Shown here piece after piece: positions 1-4,439 of a stretch of DNA of 7,435 bases. The DNA comes from JBAZDV01 sp041669745 (GTDB lineage: Archaea; Thermoplasmatota; Thermoplasmata; Methanomassiliicoccales; Methanomethylophilaceae): positions 1-7,435 of the forward strand of contig JBAYAO010000070.1 in the NCBI GenBank assembly GCA_041669745.1, given 5' to 3'. Within the stretch, counting starts at the first letter, position 1, and the number at the start of each line of letters is the position of its first letter. Position numbers and translations under genes: made by a program. The notes beneath the pieces were generated by a model, which was given only the letters and a program-made list of their open reading frames with translations, was not told the DNA's origin and did not search any database.

Positions 1-79
1 CATAGCCAAGGAGAGGGCGGAGAACAAGGACGACAGAAGATACAGTCTCGACTGGTTCCTCTGTTTCAACAGGGAATGA
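1..79 (+). CDS. C-terminal end of an unidentified protein (partial)
   Basis: The frame starting at base 2 is open from the window edge to a TGA at 77-79 and gives about 25 residues ending in SLDWFLCFNRE. Its codons mostly end in G or C (gcc, aag, gag, gcg, aac, gac, ctc, ttc), as in the confident genes of this window. That is why I prefer it to the frame starting at base 1, which is open to base 198 but has unbiased third positions. The visible part is basic and acidic (AKERAENKDDRR), then hydrophobic. There is too little sequence to name a family. The gene converges on the feo operon, whose last stop codon is at 198-200. Confidence 0.45.
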   Translation, partial: IAKERAENKDDRRYSLDWFLCFNRE

Positions 80-150
80 CCGTTAGATCTCCCAAACCAC
101 TTACATTCCATTTCTGGCATTCTGAAAATCATTCGTACACAAATCGTCTT

Positions 151-180
151 AATAAAAAAATGGCGGTCTTTCGACCGCAG
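151..180 (-). terminator. Hairpin plus T-tract terminator of the feo operon
   Basis: On the minus strand, 17 bases after the stop of the last feo gene, GCGGTC (178-173) and GACCGC (168-163) form a perfect 6-bp GC-rich stem closed by a GAAA tetraloop. It is followed by CCA and a run of seven T (160-154). Archaeal termination depends mainly on the T-tract, so the stem may act more in stabilising the 3' end. A second small inverted repeat, GTCAC-ATAC-GTGAC (181-194), lies between the stop codon and this hairpin. It could act on the plus strand, where T-rich sequence follows at about 201-213. Confidence 0.7.
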
Positions 181-197
181 GTCACATACGTGACACG

Positions 198-368
198 TTA
201 ATCTTTTTCTCTTTCGTCGTGTTCGTATCGGCCGTTTTTACAACCACAACAGTATTCGTTGCATCCCACACAACCTCCTTTCCGTGAATTCCTGATCACG
301 GAATATACAGCAAGTATCAGTATGACCGCAACGGATATGCCCACGATCACTGTAGTAGTATTCAGCAC
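198..368 (-). CDS. FeoB-associated Cys-rich membrane protein, 56 aa
   Basis: This small gene opens at GTG (368-366), overlapping the last codons of feoB (stop 364-362), and ends at TAA (200-198). A strong ribosome site AGGTGA (380-375) sits 6 bases upstream of the GTG, which decides the start. The protein has a short N-terminal leader, one membrane helix (about residues 7-25, VIVGISVAVILILAVYSVI), a basic stretch RNSRK, then a cysteine cluster C33-x2-C36-x3-C40-C41-x-C43 in the context GGCVGCNEYCCGC, and a charged tail. This is the plan of the FeoB-associated Cys-rich membrane protein family, usually encoded next to feoB. The family's role is not firmly established. It is thought to help FeoB-mediated Fe(II) transport, perhaps as a small cytoplasmic iron ligand or FeoC stand-in. 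It is the last gene of the operon and is translationally coupled to feoB. Confidence 0.88.
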   Translation of the reverse strand: MLNTTTVIVGISVAVILILAVYSVIRNSRKGGCVGCNEYCCGCKNGRYEHDEREKD

Positions 369-2506
369 GAGGTCTCACCTTTGTCAGAGACACCCGATCT
401 GAACGGATCCTTGGATACGAGCAGGTAGATCAATCCTATGAGCAGTATCGCCGCTGCGATAGTACCTATTCCGAACGTCCCGTAGATGAACAGGCTTCCG
501 AACTGGTATATTACCATGGCGATCACATATGCGAACACGCACTGGTACAGTACCGCGAAGCCCGTCGATCTCCAATCTCCGAGTTCTCTCTTCATCGCAC
601 CTATCGCCGCAAAGCAAGGGGCACATATGAGGTTGAACGCAAGGAACGAGAATCCTGCGATGGGCGTGATCATCGACGCGATTACAGTCCATATCTCATT
701 GCCGTCCTCCGATACTTCGGCGAAGTCGAACAGTACACCGAACGTTCCGACAACGTTCTCCTTGGCCAGCAGACCTGTGAGGGTCGCCACCGAGAATTGC
801 CAGTTGCCCCATCCGAGCGGTTCGAATATCCAGCATATGGAGTTGCCGATATCCGCGAGCATCGAGCTGTCTATGGATTCGACCATGGTGAGATTCCAGG
901 AGAATGCCGAAAGGAACCACACCAAACTGCAGGCCAGTAATATGAACGTCCCCGCCTTCTTCACGAAAGCCCATCCTCTGTCGAGGGTGCTTTTGATGAC
1001 CGTGATTATTCCGGGTACATGATACGGCGGAAGTTCCATGATGAACGGTGACGGTTCTCCCGATAGCGACTTCCATTTCTTCAGGATGATACCTGACATC
1101 AGTATGCATAGTATACCCAAGAAATATGCCGACAGGGCGATCCAGGCGGAGCCCATGAACAGCGCACCCGCTATCAATGCGATTATAGGAAGTTTGGCAG
1201 AGCACGGGATGAACGTTGTCGTCATAGCGGTGATCCTTCTGTCTCTTGTACTCTCGATGGTTCTGGATGCCATTATTCCCGGTACGCCGCACCCTGTGCC
1301 TATGAGCACGGGGATGAAGGATTTGCCGGAAAGGCCGAATCTTCTGAATATGCGGTCCATCACGAAGGCGATCCTGGCCATGTATCCGCAATCCTCCAAT
1401 ATCACCAGAAGTACGAATAATACGATCATCTGTGGAAGGAATCCCAGAACGGCACCCACTCCGCCGATTATCCCGTCGACAACAAGTCCGGTGAGAGCAG
1501 GATCGACATTTGCGTTCTCGAGCCATGCCCGCGCATCCGGTACGATGTATTCTCCGAACAGGGTATCGTTGACCCAATCCGTACCCCACGCTCCGACGGT
1601 GGATATCGAGATATAGTATACGAAGAACATAATACCGGCGAAGATAGGAAGTCCGAGCCATCGGTTCGTGACTATTCTGTCAACTTTATCGGAAGTGGAC
1701 ATTTTTCCAGAAGTGTCATTCCTTTTTACAGATGCGGCGACAATCCGTTCGATCTGTGAATATCTTTCCTCCGCTATGACGCATTCGGAATCGTCGTCGA
1801 ATTCCCTTTCGAGTGACCGTATGATCGGCTCTATCTTTTCGGTCCAAACATGTTTGTCGAGTTCCGCCATGACCGTTTGGTCTTTTTCCAGCAGTTTTAT
1901 CGCATTCCATCTGATATTCTGTTCAGGAACGGTCCCTTCGATTGCCTTCGAGACACCCGATACATAATGCTCCATACGTTCTGAGAAAAGGATCGCGTGT
2001 ATATCGTCGTCAGAGGCCCTTGTGTGTACTGCGGTCTCGATCAGTTCATCGAGACCCTCCCCCTTCAGTGCGGAGGTCTCGATAACCTTACATCCTAAAG
2101 ATCTGGACAATATGTCGGCATCTATCGAGGTCCCTTCCTTCCTTATACTATCGATCATGTTCAGTGCTATAACGACTGGGATGTCCAGATCAAGGATCTG
2201 CATGGTCAGATACAGATTCCTTTCGAGGTTGGTGGCATCCACGATGTCGATTATCACGTCCGGTCTCTCATCGATCAGAAAATTCCTCGATACGATCTCT
2301 TCGGGAGAGTAGGGCGAGAGCGAATAGATCCCGGGCAGGTCGATCACCGTCGCATCATGTCCTTTCAGTCTGCCCTCTTTCCTGTCGATGGTCACTCCTG
2401 GCCAATTGCCTACTCGTTGGGAACTTCCCGTCAGACGGTTGAACATCGTCGTCTTACCGCAATTCGGATTTCCTGCAAGTGCTATTCTCATAGTCATCTC
2501 AATCAT
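362..2506 (-). CDS. feoB: Ferrous iron transport protein B (FeoB)
   Basis: FeoB is the Fe(II) permease of the cytoplasmic membrane. An N-terminal GTPase domain controls a C-terminal transmembrane channel. All G motifs are visible: G1 GNPNCGKT (12-19), the switch segment VGNWPGVTID (32-41), G3 DLPG (56-59), G4 NMID (116-119) and G5 TSALK (144-148). A helical GDI-like region follows, with the membrane part from about residue 285. The gate regions are intact: LEDCGYMAR with C373, GCGVPG with C406, FIPCSAKLP with C435, and LLAKEN (579-584). At 714 residues it is slightly shorter than E. coli FeoB (about 770) but complete. ATG codons at residues 1, 4 and 6 compete. The first is best served by AGGAAAG about 8 bases upstream, though M6 (MRIALAGNPN) would also make a normal FeoB N-terminus. 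It lies 62 bases after feoA-1 and overlaps the next small gene. The gap holds a weak TATA-like AAAAATATAC (minus strand, about 2547-2556) that could be an internal promoter. Confidence 0.97.
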   Translation of the reverse strand: MIEMTMRIALAGNPNCGKTTMFNRLTGSSQRVGNWPGVTIDRKEGRLKGHDATVIDLPGIYSLSPYSPEEIVSRNFLIDERPDVIIDIVDATNLERNLYLTMQILDLDIPVVIALNMIDSIRKEGTSIDADILSRSLGCKVIETSALKGEGLDELIETAVHTRASDDDIHAILFSERMEHYVSGVSKAIEGTVPEQNIRWNAIKLLEKDQTVMAELDKHVWTEKIEPIIRSLEREFDDDSECVIAEERYSQIERIVAASVKRNDTSGKMSTSDKVDRIVTNRWLGLPIFAGIMFFVYYISISTVGAWGTDWVNDTLFGEYIVPDARAWLENANVDPALTGLVVDGIIGGVGAVLGFLPQMIVLFVLLVILEDCGYMARIAFVMDRIFRRFGLSGKSFIPVLIGTGCGVPGIMASRTIESTRDRRITAMTTTFIPCSAKLPIIALIAGALFMGSAWIALSAYFLGILCILMSGIILKKWKSLSGEPSPFIMELPPYHVPGIITVIKSTLDRGWAFVKKAGTFILLACSLVWFLSAFSWNLTMVESIDSSMLADIGNSICWIFEPLGWGNWQFSVATLTGLLAKENVVGTFGVLFDFAEVSEDGNEIWTVIASMITPIAGFSFLAFNLICAPCFAAIGAMKRELGDWRSTGFAVLYQCVFAYVIAMVIYQFGSLFIYGTFGIGTIAAAILLIGLIYLLVSKDPFRSGVSDKGETSC

Positions 2507-2568
2507 CTCTTCTTTCCTGAATATCCATAGCTATCGCTGATGTCGTGTATATTTTTCAAATCAAACCC

Positions 2569-2790
2569 TCAGTTCACTTCGATCAATCCGGCTTCATCCT
2601 TCCTTATGCTCAGCTCATAGCCTCTGACGGTGATCTCGATGGGATCGCCCAACGGGGCCAGCTTACGTACCTTTATCTTGCATCCTTTTGTCAGACCCAT
2701 ATCTATGAGCCTCTTCCTGAGGGGGCCATCGCCGTGAAGTTTGACGATATTGACCGTTTCTCCGCATTTCACTTCTCTTAGCGTTTTCAT
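2569..2790 (-). CDS. feoA: FeoA family protein, classical 73-aa form (FeoA-1)
   Basis: FeoA is a small SH3-like beta-barrel protein of the cytoplasm that associates with FeoB and is needed for efficient Fe(II) uptake. The 73-residue length is typical, and the family pattern is clear: L-x-E-V-x-x-G-E (about 4-12), RLIDMGLTKGCKIKV (27-41), APLGDPIEI (45-53) and VRGYELSIRKDEA (55-67). The start ATG (2790-2788) has GGAG (2801-2798) 7 bases upstream, directly abutting the TGA of the preceding feoA-2 (2797-2795). The two genes are 4 bases apart and are therefore likely translationally coupled. No cysteine cluster is present, unlike in its upstream partner. Confidence 0.95.
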   Translation of the reverse strand: MKTLREVKCGETVNIVKLHGDGPLRKRLIDMGLTKGCKIKVRKLAPLGDPIEITVRGYELSIRKDEAGLIEVN

Positions 2791-2794
2791 CAGA

Positions 2795-3121
2795 TCACTC
2801 CGGAGATAAGAAGATTCGAGATGCCAGCATCCTATCGATGGCGATCCTGGATCCCTTGATATCGAGGATCATATTTCCGGAGGTCTTGTTCACTACCGAT
2901 ATCCTTTCTCCGTTGACGAATCCGAGGTCCGTGAGGAATCTGTTCACGTTGCTCTTGCCAAGGACCCTTACTATCCTTCCCGAATCTCCCGGTCTAGTAG
3001 ATGTCAACGGGATCGAACTTCTCATATCGATCGCGGACATCTCCTCGTCGGGATGTCTGCAGTTTCCACAACCGTTGCGACATCTGCAGCGGCCTGTTGT
3101 CATTTCGCAGTTACTCTCCAT
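2795..3121 (-). CDS. feoA: FeoA-domain protein with Cys-rich N-terminal extension (FeoA-2)
   Basis: This is the first gene of the feo operon, 108 residues. Residues about 35-108 form a FeoA-type SH3-like domain: IPLTSTRPGDSGRIVRVLG, then RFLTDLGFVNGERISVV, then DIKGSRIAIDRMLASRI. Residues 1-34 are an extension with cysteines at 5, 12, 14, 18 and 21 (GRCRCRNGCGNC), a spacing suited to binding iron, zinc or an Fe-S cluster. FeoA proteins normally lack this, whereas FeoC proteins carry a short cysteine cluster. The extension could therefore sense iron or redox state or deliver metal, but that is inference. The start at ATG 3121 has no ribosome site. It lies about 27 bases from the centre of a TATA box, so it fits a leaderless mRNA beginning at or next to this ATG. 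Inner methionines (7, 28, 33) would discard part or all of the cluster and have no better initiation signals. Confidence 0.88.
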   Translation of the reverse strand: MESNCEMTTGRCRCRNGCGNCRHPDEEMSAIDMRSSIPLTSTRPGDSGRIVRVLGKSNVNRFLTDLGFVNGERISVVNKTSGNMILDIKGSRIAIDRMLASRIFLSPE

Positions 3122-3124
3122 ACT

Positions 3125-3140
3125 TTTAGGAATACCTAAA
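3125..3140. promoter_or_regulatory. DtxR/IdeR-type iron operator, proximal site
   Basis: A perfect palindrome, TTTAGG-AATA-CCTAAA, lies between the feo TATA box and the feoA-2 start codon. It resembles the TTAGG-type operators bound by metal-dependent DtxR/IdeR/MntR-family repressors in bacteria and archaea. A bound dimer here would cover the transcription start region and block RNA polymerase when Fe(II) is plentiful. The repressor gene itself is not in the window. Confidence 0.75.
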
Positions 3141-3153
3141 CAGTATATATAAT
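3141..3153 (-). promoter_or_regulatory. feoA: TATA box of the feo operon promoter
   Basis: The minus strand reads TTATATATACTG between the two operator palindromes. The TATA centre (about 3147-3148) is about 26 bases from the feoA-2 ATG at 3121, the normal archaeal TATA-to-start distance. Transcription should thus begin at or within a base or two of the start codon and give a leaderless mRNA. The BRE position overlaps the distal operator (3151-3170), so TBP/TFB binding and repressor binding should exclude each other. Confidence 0.7.
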
Positions 3154-3170
3154 TTAGGTAGTCCTAAATT
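3151..3170. promoter_or_regulatory. DtxR/IdeR-type iron operator, distal site
   Basis: A perfect 20-base palindrome with 8-base arms, AATTTAGG-TAGT-CCTAAATT, sits just upstream of the feo TATA box. It has the same TTTAGG-N4-CCTAAA core as the proximal site, and the two centres are 28 bases apart. It covers the expected TFB recognition element. It also lies about 20 bases upstream of the TATA-like element of the divergent 71-residue gene, so it may regulate both directions. Confidence 0.75.
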
Positions 3171-3189
3171 AATTTCGGAACCCATAACG

Positions 3190-3221
3190 TATAATTAGTT
3201 GAGAAACATCGGAACCGATGT
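3190..3221 (+). promoter_or_regulatory. Promoter of the 71-aa gene with a 16-bp palindrome at its start site
   Basis: A TATA-like TATAATT (3190-3196) is followed by a perfect inverted repeat ACATCGG-AA-CCGATGT (3206-3221). The expected transcription start, about 25 bases after the TATA centre, falls near 3218, inside the palindrome. The palindrome could be a repressor operator or a small hairpin at the 5' end of the mRNA. A start codon at 3249 with GAAGGA at 3235-3240 follows. The operator reading is inference. Confidence 0.45.
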
Positions 3222-3248
3222 ATTCGCTGAATACGAAGGAATGATCGA

Positions 3249-3464
3249 ATGGGAAAATATACCGGTAAATTCATGAGTGATACGTTCAAACTGTATCCGT
3301 GCTGTAAAGATATGGAAGAGGGCATCAAGGAACACGAGTTTTGGCAGGATGACGATCCTCTGTCCGCTTGTATGGGTATAGATTCAATCAGATTCGGGAT
3401 CAGGATCCATGCTTGTCCGTTCTGCGGTGCGAAACTGGAGAAATACAACAAACCGGAGGAATGA
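3249..3464 (+). CDS. Small Cys-rich protein of unknown function, 71 aa
   Basis: I do not recognise a named family. The protein has CC at residues 18-19 (LYPCCKD), a lone C41, and a C-terminal CPFCGAKLE knuckle (C56-x2-C59), so it probably binds zinc or another metal through a split ribbon. The middle is acidic (MEEGIKEHEFWQDDDP). It has no signal peptide or membrane helix. The start ATG has GAAGGA 8 bases upstream and a TATA-like element further up. It is transcribed divergently from the feo operon across a 127-base region containing both iron operators, so an iron- or metal-related role is possible but unproven. Codon use is similar to its neighbours, though somewhat less GC-biased at third positions. 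Confidence 0.65.
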   Translation: MGKYTGKFMSDTFKLYPCCKDMEEGIKEHEFWQDDDPLSACMGIDSIRFGIRIHACPFCGAKLEKYNKPEE

Positions 3465-3703
3465 ACGGTTCTAAATTCTTGCAACAGAGATTCGTCTGTG
3501 TTCGCAGGTGTCGATCGAACAATCCTCTTGAACAGGGTTCCGCCGGAAGTCTGAATCCCATCGTTGACGGGTCGTGGCAATTCTTCAATTTCAAATTGGG
3601 CAACGGTCTCGTTCCATGGGAGTCCCTGAGTGTAACGGCGAAATATCACATGATATCGGCATATCGATGCGTATGCTTCAGATGCTCTCCGTTTTTATCC
3701 ATG
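3465..3703. other. Stretch of 239 bases without a convincing gene
   Basis: This stretch lies between the stops of two convergent genes. One plus-strand frame and two minus-strand frames are open across most of it (one minus frame contains NETVAQFEIEELPRPVNDG, about 3560-3610). None has a good ribosome site, third-position bias or recognisable motif, and the frames continue as antisense into the flanking genes. An exact short inverted repeat CAATTT-C-AAATTG lies at 3586-3598, and GCATA/TATGC arms lie at about 3658-3675. A T-rich GTTTTTA at 3691-3697 could terminate plus-strand transcription from the 71-residue gene. The stretch may hold a decayed gene or an untranslated RNA. Confidence 0.3.
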
Positions 3704-4075
3704 TCAATAGACGACGGTCATGAAGATCACACCGATAATGCAGATTATCAGGCCTATCAATCTCACGGTGATCGTGGTACTTCTTATGCTGAACGAATCG
3801 TAGGTCTCGGGAGTGGCGAACGGAAAGACGATCGCCGTCACCCCGATGAAGATGAGAGGCAGAGATACAACGTACCTATCAAACTCATCACCGAAAAATA
3901 TCAACACCAACGGGGATAGTGAAAGGATGAAACAGACGATGAACGCCTTCCTGTATTTCTCCGCTCTTTCCGAGAATCTTGTGTAGGAGTTTTTGCATCC
4001 GTCATCACAGAACGAATCGAGGCATTCTTTTCCGCAATATTTGCATCGCATGATCCCGGTCATTCGTACAGTCAT
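3704..4075 (-). CDS. Zinc-ribbon membrane protein of unknown function, 123 aa
   Basis: The N-terminus carries a zinc-ribbon-like cysteine set C11-x2-C14-x3-C18-x4-C23-x3-C27 (RCKYCGKECLDSFCDDGC), similar to the small ribbons found at the start of many archaeal membrane proteins (DUF2116-like, from memory). A basic stretch (SERAEKYRK) follows, then three predicted membrane helices at about 44-61, 68-87 and 103-122. The last ends almost at the C-terminus (IICIIGVIFMTVVY). The ribbon is probably cytoplasmic. The start is uncertain: ATGs at residues 1, 5 and 9 all lack a clear ribosome site. M9 (MRCKYCGK) is the most family-like and M1 the longest. The gene stands alone and points toward the 71-residue gene. 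The function is unknown. Confidence 0.75.
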   Translation of the reverse strand: MTVRMTGIMRCKYCGKECLDSFCDDGCKNSYTRFSERAEKYRKAFIVCFILSLSPLVLIFFGDEFDRYVVSLPLIFIGVTAIVFPFATPETYDSFSIRSTTITVRLIGLIICIIGVIFMTVVY

Positions 4076-4439
4076 CCGTCTTCATTAGTTTTGTGCAGGT
4101 CGGTATCGTCAGATCGCAGAAAAGAGTCACACCCCGGGTCAAGTGAAAGCAACCAGTATCGCCGTCATGTGTAGAGGGAGACCGATGATGATACAGATCT
4201 AAGATTCAGAAACACAATGTGCGCGTAACATGATGTTCATGTAGAAATGTTCGGTATCGATGTGGGGTCTGCAATACGGTGAGAGACATCGATGTCGTAC
4301 ATTGTATGTGAAGGGCCGGGTCATTTTCAAGTTTGTGTCTCACGACGAAACGATAAGACAGTTGTGATGCGACTATGACATAAAGGCCAATATACAACTA
4401 TGACCATGCACAGGCGCCGGGGGCGGGAGCCGATCCATC
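4076..4439. other. Divergent intergenic region upstream of the aks operon
   Basis: These 364 bases separate the minus-strand zinc-ribbon gene from the plus-strand thiamine diphosphate enzyme gene. I find no convincing gene. A 63-codon minus-strand open frame (4206-4397) lacks a ribosome site and family features. A 12-base palindrome GACATCGATGTC lies at 4285-4296; its ACATCG/CGATGT half-sites match those of the palindrome at 3206-3221. At 4139-4198 the minus strand reads ICIIIGLPLHMTAILVAFT before a TGA, which resembles the C-terminus of the adjacent 123-residue protein (ICIIGVIFMTVVY). This might be a decayed partial duplicate. Confidence 0.4.
4387..4429 (+). promoter_or_regulatory. Promoter and ribosome site of the aks operon
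   Basis: CCAATATACAA (4387-4397) is the best TATA-like element before the operon. Transcription would begin near 4417, leaving a leader of about 20 bases. The ribosome site is probably GGGAG (4425-4429), 10 bases before the ATG at 4440. The leader is unusually GC-rich (GGCGCCGGGGGCGGGAGCC, 4413-4431) compared with the AT-rich DNA before it. It can fold on itself, which could influence initiation. Confidence 0.5.

Noticed and set aside
696..1661. Long minus-strand open frame of 321 codons inside feoB
   Set aside because: It lies in another frame of the confident feoB gene, is very rich in Arg and His, and has no family motifs. It is a shadow of a GC-biased gene.
2507..2568. Separate promoter for feoB in the 62-base gap after feoA-1
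   Set aside because: The TATA-like AAAAATATAC is only a weak match and the gap is short. It is noted under feoB but not listed as a feature.
3164..3649. 161-codon minus-strand frame running through the 71-aa gene into the feo operators
   Set aside because: It has no ribosome site, it covers a likely gene on the other strand and ends inside an operator, and it has no recognisable motif. Its first third is discussed under the 3465-3703 gap.
3368..3919. 183-codon plus-strand frame spanning the 71-aa gene end, the gap and the antisense of the zinc-ribbon gene
   Set aside because: It overlaps two better-supported genes. The internal ATG at 3461 has GGAGG only about one base away, too close to act as a ribosome site.
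4185..4260. Possible C/D box RNA with ATGATGA at 4185-4191
   Set aside because: No CTGA D box was found at a suitable distance, nor a terminal stem.
4206..4397. 63-codon minus-strand frame starting MYIGLYVIVAS
   Set aside because: It has no ribosome site, no promoter and no coding bias, and its N-terminus overlaps the aks promoter.
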